DNA of 64,000 nucleotides from Mycobacterium neglectum (GTDB lineage: Bacteria; Actinomycetota; Actinomycetes; Mycobacteriales; Mycobacteriaceae): positions 62,001 through 126,000 of the forward strand of contig NZ_NVQE01000002.1 of the NCBI RefSeq assembly GCF_002591975.1, read 5' to 3'. Positions 1 through 8,571 of the stretch are shown piece after piece. Made by a program: the position numbers and the translations under genes. Below the pieces are notes generated by a model. That model saw only the letters and a program-made list of their open reading frames with translations, did no database searches and was not told the DNA's origin. How positions within the stretch are numbered: the stretch's first letter is position 1; each line of letters begins with the position of its first letter.

Positions 1-156
1 GGTCCGGCCGAGCACGTGAAGGTGGTGCGGTTGGCCGACCTCGATCCGGCCGATGTCGACATGCGCACCCTGCTGATCGTCGGATCGTCACAAACCCAGT
101 GGTATTCGAGCGACACCGGGGACACCGTGTTCACGCCCCGGCGTTACCCCACCTAG
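1..156 (+). CDS. cobIJ: CobIJ / precorrin-3B C17-methyltransferase, 3' end
   Basis: This is the last 51 codons of a gene that starts before the window. The tail reads through a strand-turn segment LLIVGSSQTQW and ends in RRYPT before a TAG stop. The LIVGSSxT pattern is typical of the C-terminus of CobJ-type SAM-dependent corrin methyltransferases, which methylate C17 and contract the corrin ring of precorrin-3B. In mycobacteria CobI and CobJ are fused (Rv2066). The cobK, cobM and cobL genes just downstream on the other strand support this. Only the tail is visible, so the fusion itself is inferred. Confidence 0.8.
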   Translation, partial: GPAEHVKVVRLADLDPADVDMRTLLIVGSSQTQWYSSDTGDTVFTPRRYPT

Positions 157-168
157 GATCGGACGACC

Positions 169-1236
169 ATGGGCATTCCACACGGACCCGAAGATGTAAC
201 GGCGGCATGGCTCGGTTCGGTGCTGGACGCCGACGTGCGCGAGGTCGAGGTCACCGCGATCGGTACCGGCCAGACCGGTGCGACGTATCGGGTGTCCGCG
301 ACGTATGGGACTCCGCAGGCCGGGCTGCCTGATTCGTTCGCGGTCAAGCTGTCGGCCCAAGATGACGCGGTCCGCGAACGCGTCGCGCTCGGCTACCGCT
401 CGGAAGTCGAGTTCTACTCGCAGATCGCCCCCAGCATGCGCATCCCCGTCCCGCAGAGCTTCCACAGCGACATCTCCGCCGACGGCGCCGATGTCGTGCT
501 GCTGCTGGGCGATATGGCGCCGGCGGTACAGGGTGACCAGATCGCCGGGTGCACCGAAAAGGAGGCCGCGCTGGCGGTGGAAGCGCTGGCGGGTCTGCAC
601 GGCCCCAGCTGGTGTGACGCGCAGTGGATGGATCTGGCCGCCATCGCCATGCCGAAACCCGGTGACGACGACGCCGCCAAGGGCCTCGGCGACATCTCGA
701 AGATGGCCGCCGACATCGTGATCGACAGGCTTGGCGAGCGCATCAGCGGTGCGGATCAAGAGACCCTGATCGCCTCAATGGCATCGGTGACCCCGTGGCT
801 GAAGGCCGAGCCGAAGCGGTTCGCGCTGATGCACGGCGACTACCGGCTCGACAACATGTTGTTCGACCCTGACCGCACGCGCATCACCGTCGTCGATTGG
901 CAGACGGTGGGAATCGGTCTGCCCGGGCGCGACCTCGCCTACTTCACCGGGACCAGCCTCGAACCGGATTTGCGCTCAGCGGTCGAACGCGACCTGGTCA
1001 GGCGCTATCACCAAGCGCTGTTGGGTTACGGCATCACGGATTATGACGCCGATACCTGCTGGCAGGATTACCGCCTCGGCGCCGTTCAGGTGCCGCTGCT
1101 GGTCGCGCTCGGCACCGCGTTCGCGTCGACCACTGACCGCGGTGACGACATGATGCTGGCCATGCTCAGCCGTGGCTGCCAGGCGATCCGTGAACTGGAC
1201 ACGCTCGAACTGATCAACTCCTACCAGCAGACCTGA
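169..1236 (+). CDS. APH/choline-kinase-fold phosphotransferase-like protein
   Basis: A 355-residue protein with the kinase fold of the aminoglycoside phosphotransferase / ecdysteroid-kinase-like superfamily. The catalytic loop HGDYRLDN lies near residue 223 and the metal-binding segment VVDWQ near residue 244, followed by the family-typical GRDLAYF. These suggest ATP-dependent phosphorylation of a small hydroxylated substrate, which cannot be named. The ATG is 12 bases after the cobIJ stop, so it may be cotranscribed with it. Its 3' end overlaps that of the convergent cobK by 23 bases. In M. tuberculosis the cobI-cobK interval instead holds Rv2067c, blaC and sigC, so this gene is a lineage-specific occupant. 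An antibiotic-resistance role is possible but not supported by anything specific. Confidence 0.85.
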   Translation: MGIPHGPEDVTAAWLGSVLDADVREVEVTAIGTGQTGATYRVSATYGTPQAGLPDSFAVKLSAQDDAVRERVALGYRSEVEFYSQIAPSMRIPVPQSFHSDISADGADVVLLLGDMAPAVQGDQIAGCTEKEAALAVEALAGLHGPSWCDAQWMDLAAIAMPKPGDDDAAKGLGDISKMAADIVIDRLGERISGADQETLIASMASVTPWLKAEPKRFALMHGDYRLDNMLFDPDRTRITVVDWQTVGIGLPGRDLAYFTGTSLEPDLRSAVERDLVRRYHQALLGYGITDYDADTCWQDYRLGAVQVPLLVALGTAFASTTDRGDDMMLAMLSRGCQAIRELDTLELINSYQQT

Positions 1237-1945
1237 CCCACAACGCAGCATCGTCGACCGTGGCCACGGTCTGGACACCCTCGGGCAACGGTGGTCGGTC
1301 GACCATGATCACCGGAATACCCAGTGCGGCCGCGGCGTCGAGCTTGGGGCGGGTCATCGCTCCCCCGCTGTTCTTCGTCACCAGCGCGTCGATGCGGTGT
1401 TCACGCAGAATGGCCAGCTCGTAGTCGTAGTGGTACGGGCCACGCGACAACAGGATCTCGTGCCGCAGGGGTAGGTCGTGCGGTTCGGGTTCCGCCACCG
1501 CACGGATCAAGAACCAGGCGTCGGCATCCTTGAACGCCGCGGCTCCGGAGCGTCCTGTCGTCAGAAATACCCGTGAGAATCGCTTCTCGGCAACGGTATT
1601 CGCGGCCTCCGTGTCAGAGGCAACTACGAGGGCGTCGCCGGGTGGCCAGGCGGGCCGGACCAGCGCCAGATAAGGCACGTCGAGCTCGCGGCACACCATG
1701 GCCGCGTTCGCCGTGATCGTCGCCGCGAACGGGTGGGTGGCGTCGACGACCGCGTCGACGACCGCTTCGCGCAACCAGTCCCGCAGTCCGTCGGCCCCGC
1801 CGAACCCGCCGATCCGAACCTGACCCACCGGCAGCGCAGGATCGGGCACCCGGCCTGCCAACGAACTGATGGCCTCGACATCCGGATGCAACTGTGCGGC
1901 GAGCGCGCGTGCCTCCGCGGTGCCCCCCAGCAACAGGATCCGCAT
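1214..1945 (-). CDS. cobK: Precorrin-6A reductase
   Basis: A 243-residue CobK/CbiJ family enzyme that reduces precorrin-6A to precorrin-6B with NADPH in aerobic cobalamin synthesis. The N-terminus MRILLLGGTAEARALA is the nucleotide-binding start of the family. DATHPFAATIT and the C-terminal VTKNSGG with IPVIMVDRP are also conserved family segments. The length is typical. Its ATG overlaps the cobM stop by one base (TGATG), so translation is probably coupled. It is the last gene of the leftward cobL-cobM-cobK set. Confidence 0.93.
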   Translation of the reverse strand: MRILLLGGTAEARALAAQLHPDVEAISSLAGRVPDPALPVGQVRIGGFGGADGLRDWLREAVVDAVVDATHPFAATITANAAMVCRELDVPYLALVRPAWPPGDALVVASDTEAANTVAEKRFSRVFLTTGRSGAAAFKDADAWFLIRAVAEPEPHDLPLRHEILLSRGPYHYDYELAILREHRIDALVTKNSGGAMTRPKLDAAAALGIPVIMVDRPPLPEGVQTVATVDDAALWVRSAGRS

Positions 1946-2700
1946 CAGTGCCGTTCGGAACGGGTTCGCCCCGCGGAATAGAGATAGCTGTCCATGAAGC
2001 CCTCGGCAGCGAGCACGTCGCCGACGAAGATGACCGCAGTGCGGGTGATGTCGGCAGCGTGCATCTGTTCAGCCAGATCGGCGAGCACACACCGGAGCAC
2101 CTGTTGTTGCGGCCACGTCGCGAACGCCACCACGGCACAGGGCGTTTCGGGCCGGCACCCGCCACTGAGCAGTTGCGGAACGATCGTGTCGATCTGCGCG
2201 GCGGCGAGGTGCAGCACCAACGTGCCGCCAGTGGCCGACAGCGTCGCGAGGTCCTCGCCGGGCGGCATCGCGGTCGAGAGCGTCGCCACTCGGGTCAGGG
2301 TGACGGTCTGTGCCACCCCCGGGGCGGTGAGCTCGCGGCCCAATACCGCTGCGGCCGCGGCGAAAGCCGGTACTCCGGGCACCATTTCGTAGTCGATGCC
2401 GAGAACGTCGAGGCGACGGCACTGCTCGGCAACCGCGCTGTAGATCGACGGGTCCCCCGAATGCAGCCGCGCAACATCGTGACCTCCGGAATGCGCATCG
2501 GCGATCTCGGTGATGATCGCGTCCAATGTCAATGGGCCGGTGTCGATAACCCGTGCGCCGGACGGGCACAACGCGAGCAGGTCCTCCGGCATGATCGAGC
2601 CGGCGTACAGGCAGACCGGGCACCGACGCAGGAGTCGATGGCCGCGCACGGTGATCAGGTCGGCCGCGCCCGGCCCGGCGCCGATGAAGTAGACCGTCAT
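1945..2700 (-). CDS. cobM: Precorrin-4 C11-methyltransferase
   Basis: A 251-residue SAM-dependent corrin methyltransferase that adds the C11 methyl group to precorrin-4. The start MTVYFIGAGPGAADLIT carries the P-loop-like GAGPG motif. The later LHSGDPSIYSA and MVPGVPAFAAAAA are the second and third hallmarks of the CobA/CbiF methylase fold. I chose the ATG whose first bases overlap the cobL stop as ATGA. An in-frame start 15 codons upstream would add non-conserved residues. It sits in the translationally coupled cobL-cobM-cobK run. Confidence 0.94.
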   Translation of the reverse strand: MTVYFIGAGPGAADLITVRGHRLLRRCPVCLYAGSIMPEDLLALCPSGARVIDTGPLTLDAIITEIADAHSGGHDVARLHSGDPSIYSAVAEQCRRLDVLGIDYEMVPGVPAFAAAAAVLGRELTAPGVAQTVTLTRVATLSTAMPPGEDLATLSATGGTLVLHLAAAQIDTIVPQLLSGGCRPETPCAVVAFATWPQQQVLRCVLADLAEQMHAADITRTAVIFVGDVLAAEGFMDSYLYSAGRTRSERH

Positions 2701-3875
2701 CGCTTCGTCACCGACCACTGCGTCACGGGCATCGCGGGCCGCCAACCCGTGAAGCCGCCCAGCGGCTCGCCCCGTTGATAATCAAAACGGCAAAGCGCAC
2801 CGCCATATCGTGAATACCACTGAGCAACAAGAGCTTCCGACTCGACAGTCACCGTATTGGCAACCAAGCGTCCGCCCACGCTGAGCTTGTCGTAGCACGC
2901 CTCGAGCAGGCCCGGCCGGGTCAGCCCGCCGCCGACGAAGATGGCGTCGGGCGCCGGGACGAATTCGAACGCCTCGGGAGCGCCGAAGTGCACCTCGACC
3001 CGCGCACCGAAGGCGACCGCGTTCTGCGTGATGCGCTTGCGCCGCCCTTCGTCACGCTCGAACGCCACGGCATGGCATCCGGGCCCGCTGCGGCACCACT
3101 CGATCGCGATGCTGCCTGAGCCGGCCCCGACGTCCCACAGCAGCTCGCCCGGTCGCGGCGCCAGGGCGGCGAGCGTGAGCGCGCGCACCGGCTGTTTGGT
3201 GATCTGCCCGTCGTGGGCGAACGCCTCGTCGGGCAGGATCGCGAACCGGCGCTCGTCTGGCAGGTACCGCACGGCGATCACGTTCAGATCGTCCACATCG
3301 CCGGGCGGCCGGGCGGCCCACTCGTGCGCGGTGGCCGAACGACGCCGCTCTGCCGGCCCGCCGAGCTGCTCGAGCACCGTGATCTCCGAATCGCCGCGGC
3401 CGGTGTCGGTGAGCATGAGAGCCAACGCTGCCGGGCTGGTGGCGTCGCGCGACATCACGACCGCCTGCCCACCCCGCCGCACGGCGGTATGCGGTTCGTT
3501 CGTCACGAGGCTGATGATCTCGGTGTCCTGCACGGCCCAGCCGACCCGCGAACATGCCAGCGTCACCGACGACACGTGAGGCAGCACGACGACGTGCTGC
3601 GCGCCGTACAGCCGGATCAGGGAGCTGCCGACGCCGTGGCACAGCGGATCGCCACTGGCCACGACATGCACGTCGCCGTCCGACCCCTCCAGCAGTGTGC
3701 GCAGCGCGGGCAGCATCGGCGTCGGCCACGCGCGCCGCTGGGCGCTGAGGCTGTCGTCGAGCAGATCCAGTTGGCGCCGCGAACCGTAAATGACTGTGGC
3801 GTTGAGTAATTCGGCGCGTGATGCCTGTGCGAGCCCGGCCATACCGTCGGCGCCGATCCCGACGACGATGATCAT
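2697..3875 (-). CDS. cobL: Precorrin-6Y C5,15-methyltransferase (decarboxylating)
   Basis: A 392-residue bifunctional enzyme that methylates precorrin-6B at C5 and C15 and decarboxylates the C12 acetate. The N-terminal CobE-type half has GIGADGMAGL and VVASGDPLCHGVG. The C-terminal CbiT-type half has the Rossmann SAM motif DVGAGSGSIAIEW near residue 260. The chosen ATG gives MIIVVGIGADG, which matches the mycobacterial protein. Start codons further upstream add an unconserved tail. It is first in the cobL-cobM-cobK set, 26 bases after the stop of the SDR gene upstream. Confidence 0.94.
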   Translation of the reverse strand: MIIVVGIGADGMAGLAQASRAELLNATVIYGSRRQLDLLDDSLSAQRRAWPTPMLPALRTLLEGSDGDVHVVASGDPLCHGVGSSLIRLYGAQHVVVLPHVSSVTLACSRVGWAVQDTEIISLVTNEPHTAVRRGGQAVVMSRDATSPAALALMLTDTGRGDSEITVLEQLGGPAERRRSATAHEWAARPPGDVDDLNVIAVRYLPDERRFAILPDEAFAHDGQITKQPVRALTLAALAPRPGELLWDVGAGSGSIAIEWCRSGPGCHAVAFERDEGRRKRITQNAVAFGARVEVHFGAPEAFEFVPAPDAIFVGGGLTRPGLLEACYDKLSVGGRLVANTVTVESEALVAQWYSRYGGALCRFDYQRGEPLGGFTGWRPAMPVTQWSVTKR

Positions 3876-3901
3876 CGGCTCTCGGATCTTCGCGCGAGCG
3901 C

Positions 3902-4654
3902 TCATCTCGGCATCCTTCGCCAGACGAACTGCGGCAGCATGCGCATCGTCGAGAACACCGGCCCCAGCACCTTCGGCACCCACACGCTCCGGCGGCCTTT
4001 CGACAACGCCAGCACCGTAGCGGTGGCCACCTGCGACGGGGTGCTGGAGAACGGCGCGGGCGACATACCTTCGGTCATCCGCCCGATGACGAACCCCGGT
4101 CGCACCAGCAGCAGTCGGACGTCGGATCCGTGCAGCGCGTCGGCCAGTCCGCTGCAGAACCCGTCGAGGCCTGCCTTGGCCGAACCGTAGACGTAATTGG
4201 CCCGCCGCACCCTGGCGCCGGCGACCGAGGAGAACACGACGATGCGACCCGATCCGGCGGCCTGCATCGCGGTGGTCAGCACCGTCAGCAGGCTGGCCTG
4301 CGCGACGAAGTCGGTGTGCAGGATGGCGGCGGCATGTGCGGGGTCCGTCTCGGCGCGGGCCTGGTCGCCGAGAATTCCGAATGCGAGCACCGCGGTGCCG
4401 ACCGGGCCGAAGTCGGCGACGATGGAGTCGACAAGTGGGCGATGGGAGTCCAGCGCATCGGCGTCGAATTCACGCACGGCCACCGCGGCGGCGCCGGCCG
4501 CCCGCACAGCTGCGACCTGCGAATCGAGATCGCCGCAGCGGCGAGCGGCCAACAGCACGGTTGCGCCGGGCGCCAGTCGCTTCGCCACCTCGATTCCGAT
4601 CTCGCTGCGGCCACCGAAGATCACGACCAACTCCGTGTCCGTCGTGTCTTTCAT
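3902..4654 (-). CDS. Short-chain dehydrogenase/reductase (Rv2073c-like)
   Basis: A 250-residue classical SDR. The NAD(P)-binding glycine-rich segment is [15 protein letters not shown] near residue 10. The catalytic region is [21 protein letters not shown], with the Tyr-x-x-x-Lys pair as YGSAK and an upstream Ser. The substrate is unknown. The layout of SDR, cobL and a divergent split-barrel reductase matches Rv2072c-Rv2074. The chosen ATG ([10 protein letters not shown]) lies just before the Rossmann fold. The long upstream extension of the same frame runs over the neighbouring gene and is not credible. Only 34 bases separate it from the divergent gene. Confidence 0.9.
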   Translation of the reverse strand: MKDTTDTELVVIFGGRSEIGIEVAKRLAPGATVLLAARRCGDLDSQVAAVRAAGAAAVAVREFDADALDSHRPLVDSIVADFGPVGTAVLAFGILGDQARAETDPAHAAAILHTDFVAQASLLTVLTTAMQAAGSGRIVVFSSVAGARVRRANYVYGSAKAGLDGFCSGLADALHGSDVRLLLVRPGFVIGRMTEGMSPAPFSSTPSQVATATVLALSKGRRSVWVPKVLGPVFSTMRMLPQFVWRRMPR

Positions 4655-4688
4655 GGTTGCGATTATCGCCTGCGCTAAGTTGGGGCCG

Positions 4689-5114
4689 ATGGCACAGTCC
4701 AGTCGTCGGGCAACAACCCGACTCACCAACGACGCGATCGCGTTCCTCACGGAGCGGCATCTGGCGATGCTGACCACGCTGCGGTCGGACAATACGCCGC
4801 ATGTGGTGGCTGTCGGTTTCACCTTCGACCCCAAGACACACATCGCCCGGGTCATCACCTCGGGTGGCTCTCAGAAGGCCATCAACGCCGAGAACCAGGG
4901 CGTCGCGGTGCTGAGCCAGGTCGACGGCGCGCGGTGGTTGTCTTTGGAGGGCAAGACCGTGGTCAACCCCGACGCCGACGCGGTGCGCGACGCTGAACTG
5001 CGCTACGCCCAGCGATACCGGACGCCACGGCCGAATCCCAAGCGCGTGGTGATCGAGGTCCGCGTCGAGCGGGTGCTCGGATCCTCGGACCTGCTGGACC
5101 GCGGGGCAGACTAA
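4689..5114 (+). CDS. F420-dependent biliverdin reductase-like split-barrel protein (Rv2074-like)
   Basis: A 141-residue single-domain split beta-barrel flavin/F420-binding protein of the PNPOx/FDOR-B type. The N-terminal helix and strand [18 protein letters not shown], then VAVGFTF and the C-terminal [13 protein letters not shown], are typical of the fold. The M. tuberculosis counterpart Rv2074 is described as an F420H2-dependent biliverdin reductase; the specificity here is inferred from that similarity and from synteny. The ATG leaves a 34-base divergent gap to the SDR. The 3' end overlaps the convergent peptidase gene by four bases. Confidence 0.85.
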   Translation: MAQSSRRATTRLTNDAIAFLTERHLAMLTTLRSDNTPHVVAVGFTFDPKTHIARVITSGGSQKAINAENQGVAVLSQVDGARWLSLEGKTVVNPDADAVRDAELRYAQRYRTPRPNPKRVVIEVRVERVLGSSDLLDRGAD

Positions 5115-6286
5115 CCAGTAGCTGCTGGGCCCGCGGGCACCACGACGAGTTCATGTGGGCGGTTGTTCACCGGCAATGCGCCGTCGGCGGTGACGATCAC
5201 GATGTCCTCGATCCGGGCGCCCCACTTGCCGGGAAAGTAGATGCCGGGCTCGATGGAGAACGCCATGCCCTCCTCGAGTGTCAGATCGTTGCCCGCGACG
5301 ATGTAGGGCTCCTCGTGCACGGACAACCCGATGCCGTGGCCGGTGCGGTGCACGAAGGCCTCAGCCAGCCCTTCGGCGGCCAGCATGTCGCGGGCGGTGG
5401 CGTCGATCTGTTGCGCCGTGACCCCGGGCCGCACGGCGTCGACCGCCGCCTGCTGCGCGCGCTGCAGTATCGCGTAGCGCCGCGCCACCTCGGGGTCGGG
5501 CTCGCCGATGCTGTACGTCCGGGTGGAGTCGGAGTTGTAGCCGGGCTCGTAAGGGCCACCGATGTCGACGACGACGATGTCGCCGGCTCGCAATTCACGG
5601 TCGGAGCACTCGTGGTGCGGGTCGGCGCCGTGCGGCCCCGAGCCGACGATGATGAACGCGACCTCCGAATGTCCTTCGGCGACAATTGCTTGAGCGATGT
5701 CAGCGGCCACGTCGGCCTCGGTACGGCCGGGCACCAGGAACTCGGGCACGCGCGCGTGGACGCGGTCGATCGCCGCGCCGGCCTTGCGCAGTGAGTCGAT
5801 CTCGGCGGGGTCCTTGATCATTCGCAGCCGGCGCAGCACATCGGTGGCGAGCACCGGAACGACCCCGAGGATCTCGGCCAGCGGGAGTAGGTGCAGCGCG
5901 GGCATCGCGTCGGTGACTGCCGTTGCGACGGCGGGCCGTCCAGATGATCCAGCTGGGGTGCCACCGAGTGCTTCGGCCACCAACCGGTACGGATCGTCGC
6001 CGTCCACCCAGTCCCGCACCGCCAACGGCAGTTCGGTCACCGCTGATTCCTTCAGAGACGCCAGTTCCAGCCGCGGCACCACCACGGTCGGTTCGCCGGA
6101 TGCGGGCAGCACCAGAGCGGTCAACCGCTCGAATGTCTGCGCACGCGAGCCGACCAGGTACCGCAGGTCGTAACCCGGTGTGATGACCAGACCCGCCAGG
6201 CCGGCGTCGCCCGCCGCGGTGGCGGCCGCCCGCAGGCGTTGCGCGTAGACGTCGGTGTCGAATCTCGCGGGGTTGCTGACGGCCAT
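5111..6286 (-). CDS. pepE: Xaa-Pro dipeptidase/aminopeptidase, M24 family
   Basis: A 391-residue M24B metallopeptidase, similar to Rv2089c, which cleaves dipeptides with C-terminal proline. An N-terminal creatinase-like domain is followed by the pita-bread catalytic domain. The dinuclear metal ligands are visible: two Asp in [12 protein letters not shown] and NSDSTRTY, His in [14 protein letters not shown], and Glu residues in SIEPGIY and ARIEDIV. It is probably cytosolic since no signal peptide is seen. A VOC-family gene lies 10 bases away in the same direction upstream, so the two may be cotranscribed. Confidence 0.92.
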   Translation of the reverse strand: MAVSNPARFDTDVYAQRLRAAATAAGDAGLAGLVITPGYDLRYLVGSRAQTFERLTALVLPASGEPTVVVPRLELASLKESAVTELPLAVRDWVDGDDPYRLVAEALGGTPAGSSGRPAVATAVTDAMPALHLLPLAEILGVVPVLATDVLRRLRMIKDPAEIDSLRKAGAAIDRVHARVPEFLVPGRTEADVAADIAQAIVAEGHSEVAFIIVGSGPHGADPHHECSDRELRAGDIVVVDIGGPYEPGYNSDSTRTYSIGEPDPEVARRYAILQRAQQAAVDAVRPGVTAQQIDATARDMLAAEGLAEAFVHRTGHGIGLSVHEEPYIVAGNDLTLEEGMAFSIEPGIYFPGKWGARIEDIVIVTADGALPVNNRPHELVVVPAGPAATG

Positions 6287-6296
6287 GCTTTTCAGG

Positions 6297-6692
6297 CTAA
6301 TCGGGCGCCCGATAGCTGGCGACCTCGATCAGGTTGCCGTCGGGATCTCGGCAGTAGTGCGACGTCATCGGGCCCTGCGCGCCGGTCTTTGTGACCGGGC
6401 CCTCGGTGATCGGCACACCACATGCGCGCAGATGCGCGCCGACATCCTGCGGATTCGTTTCGGCGATGAAGCACAGATCCAGCGAACCGGGCGCGTCCAG
6501 GACACCGGTTGCCCAGTTGGGCGCGCCAGTTGGCCGCACGTTGATCTTCTGATCACCGAACACCAACGCAATCCGGCCCTCGCCGAAAACCTCGCGCCTC
6601 ATCCCGAGCACCCGCACGTACCAGTCGACGGTCTGCTCGACGTCGCGGCAGTTGAGCACCACATGGTCGATTCGGTCGACGGCGAAGGTCAT
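6297..6692 (-). CDS. VOC (glyoxalase/bleomycin-resistance) family protein
   Basis: A 131-residue single vicinal-oxygen-chelate protein built from two beta-alpha-beta-beta-beta modules. Candidate metal ligands are His10 in [10 protein letters not shown], a His near [10 protein letters not shown] and the Glu in GNLIEVASY. Family members isomerise or cleave small molecules or sequester toxins. The substrate here is unknown. It resembles the short glyoxalase-like group often called virulence-protein-like VOC. It precedes the pepE-type gene by 10 bases and diverges from the exonuclease gene with 23 bases between start codons. Confidence 0.85.
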   Translation of the reverse strand: MTFAVDRIDHVVLNCRDVEQTVDWYVRVLGMRREVFGEGRIALVFGDQKINVRPTGAPNWATGVLDAPGSLDLCFIAETNPQDVGAHLRACGVPITEGPVTKTGAQGPMTSHYCRDPDGNLIEVASYRAPD

Positions 6693-6715
6693 ACCTCACG
6701 CTAACCTCAGAAACT

Positions 6716-7687
6716 GTGTCCGGACCCCTGTTACTTCTCGACGGCGCCAGCATGTGGTTTCGCTCGTACTTCGGTGTGCCCTCGTCGATCACGGCACCCG
6801 ACGGGCGGCCGGTCAATGCGCTGCGCGGATTTCTGGACGCCGTCGCGACGGTGATCACCCGTGAGCGACCTAGCCGCCTTGTGGTGTGCCGCGACGACGA
6901 CTGGCGTCCGCAGTGGCGGGTGGACCTGATCCCGTCGTACAAGGCGCATCGGGTGGTCGAGGAGAACCCCGGTGACGAGCCCGACGTCGAGGAAGTCCCC
7001 GATGAGCTGACACCGCAGGTCGACATGATCATGGAGATCCTGGACGCGTTCGGTATCGCGACGGCAGGTGCGCCGGAATGTGAGGCCGACGACATCCTCG
7101 GCGCGCTGGCCTTCCGCGAGACGCATGACCCGGTCGTCGTGGTCAGCGGTGATCGCGACCTATTGCAGCTGGTGCGTGACGAGCCCGTCTCGGTCCGGGT
7201 GCTCTATCTGGGCCGCGGCCTGGCGAAGGCGACCAAGTGGGGCCCTCAGGAGGTGGCCGAGACGTACGGGGTGCCCGTCGACCGCGCGGGTCCCGCCTAC
7301 GCCGAACTCGCTCTGCTGCGCGGCGATCCGTCTGACGGGCTGCCTGGCGTTCCAGGGGTCGGCGAGAAGACCGCTGCGACGCTGCTGGCGCAGCACGGCT
7401 CGCTGGACGACATTCTGGCGGCGGCTCGCGATCCGAAAGCCAAGATGTCCAAGGCGTATCGGACCAAACTCCTTGCCGCGACCGACTACGTCGAGAAGGC
7501 AGGTCCGGTGGTGCGGGTGGCAAGCAACCTGGCCCCCGACGCCACACTCGACTGGTCGACGGCGTCGGACCTGTTGCCGCTGGCCGCCGACCACCCACGC
7601 AAGGTCGTCAAACTCGCCGAACAGTACGGTGTGACGTCGTCGATCGGCCGCCTACAGAAGGCCTTGGACGACCTGCCGAACCGCTAG
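6716..7687 (+). CDS. 5'-3' exonuclease (Pol I N-terminal domain-like, Rv2090 type)
   Basis: A 323-residue FEN/5'-nuclease. The catalytic acidic clusters are visible in order: [25 protein letters not shown] with [27 protein letters not shown] and [22 protein letters not shown]. The last is the helix-hairpin-helix that binds DNA. It matches the stand-alone actinobacterial paralogue of the Pol I 5'-nuclease (Rv2090), expected to trim flaps or RNA primers. The start is GTG; the next Met would cut into the first active-site strand. Its stop abuts the stop of the convergent membrane-protein gene with no gap. Confidence 0.92.
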   Translation: MSGPLLLLDGASMWFRSYFGVPSSITAPDGRPVNALRGFLDAVATVITRERPSRLVVCRDDDWRPQWRVDLIPSYKAHRVVEENPGDEPDVEEVPDELTPQVDMIMEILDAFGIATAGAPECEADDILGALAFRETHDPVVVVSGDRDLLQLVRDEPVSVRVLYLGRGLAKATKWGPQEVAETYGVPVDRAGPAYAELALLRGDPSDGLPGVPGVGEKTAATLLAQHGSLDDILAAARDPKAKMSKAYRTKLLAATDYVEKAGPVVRVASNLAPDATLDWSTASDLLPLAADHPRKVVKLAEQYGVTSSIGRLQKALDDLPNR

Positions 7688-8536
7688 TTACTTGGGCCGG
7701 CCGACCTCGTAGGTGCCGCTGTCGTCCTGGAACGTCACCGTCACCTGACGCTTGGTGCCGTCGATGCTGACCTCACAGTCGAAGGTGCCGCCTTTCTCGA
7801 CTGTGGGGTTCTGCCCGTCGTTGCACTTGATGTTCGAGACGTTCTGCGCCCCGTAACCGTTGGCCTCGTCGGTGAGCACCCGCTGCACGCCGGTCTGCGC
7901 CGCATCGATGTCGAGCTTGGTGGTGACGAAGAAGCCGGGCTTCCAGAAGCCCATGACGAGCACGACGGCCACGATGACCGCTGCCAACAGGCCGACCACA
8001 CCGCCGATCACCGCGAGTGAGCGCTTGGAGCCCTCCTCGGCGCCCGGGGCGCCCGGCGCGCCGTACTGGCCCGGCTGGCCGTATTGCCCTGCCTGCGGGG
8101 GGTATTGACCCGGCTGGCCGTACTGGCCTGGCTGCTGACCGTACTGGCCTGGCTGGCCCGGCTGGCCGTACTGCGTTGCGTACTGACTGGATGGGTCGTA
8201 GCCGGGCTGTCCGTATTGACCCTGCTGCGGGTACGCCTGTGGGTTGTACTCGGTGGGCTGTTGATACTCCGGTGGCGGCTGATAGGCAGGCTGTTGCGGG
8301 TACTGGGGGTATTGCTGCTGTTGGGCTGGGTCGTAAGCCGGTGGCTGCTGCTGTTGCGTTGCGTCGTACGCCGGTGGCTGCCACTGCGGCGCGGCCGTGG
8401 TGGGCTCGCTGCTCGCAGGCTGTGAAGGCCACGGCTGATTGGCCGCGGGATCGCTCGACGGCTGCTCAGCCGGCTGGTCCGGCTGTTGGCCGCCGGTCCA
8501 ATGCTGCGTCGGGTCCGATCCCTGCGGTCCGCTCAT
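7688..8536 (-). CDS. Pro/Gln/Gly/Tyr-rich single-pass protein with DUF4333-like domain (Rv2091c type)
   Basis: A 282-residue protein. Residues 1 to about 165 are low complexity with many QPGQYGQ-like repeats and are probably disordered and cytoplasmic. One membrane helix near residues 172-195 ([22 protein letters not shown]) is followed by an outer domain of about 85 residues. That domain has two cysteines (IKCND and FDCEV), as in DUF4333 proteins, where they likely form a disulfide. It corresponds in position to Rv2091c. No function is known to me. It lies 35 bases downstream of helY in the same direction. Confidence 0.85.
   Translation of the reverse strand: MSGPQGSDPTQHWTGGQQPDQPAEQPSSDPAANQPWPSQPASSEPTTAAPQWQPPAYDATQQQQPPAYDPAQQQQYPQYPQQPAYQPPPEYQQPTEYNPQAYPQQGQYGQPGYDPSSQYATQYGQPGQPGQYGQQPGQYGQPGQYPPQAGQYGQPGQYGAPGAPGAEEGSKRSLAVIGGVVGLLAAVIVAVVLVMGFWKPGFFVTTKLDIDAAQTGVQRVLTDEANGYGAQNVSNIKCNDGQNPTVEKGGTFDCEVSIDGTKRQVTVTFQDDSGTYEVGRPK
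8060..8400. repeat. Imperfect coding repeats for the Q/P/G/Y-rich segment
   Basis: Short degenerate direct repeats around a ctggccgtactgg core recur every 12 to 30 bases. They encode the [10 protein letters not shown] tract of the membrane protein. They explain the low-complexity look of this stretch and are a normal feature of such proline/glutamine-rich tails. Copy number probably varies between strains. Confidence 0.7.
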
Positions 8537-8571
8537 TTCACTCCTTGATCGAGGCTCTGCTTGCGCACACC

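Noticed and set aside
169..1236. Aminoglycoside resistance gene
   Set aside because: Only the general kinase-fold motifs are present. No specific acquired resistance enzyme is recognised and there is no mobile element.
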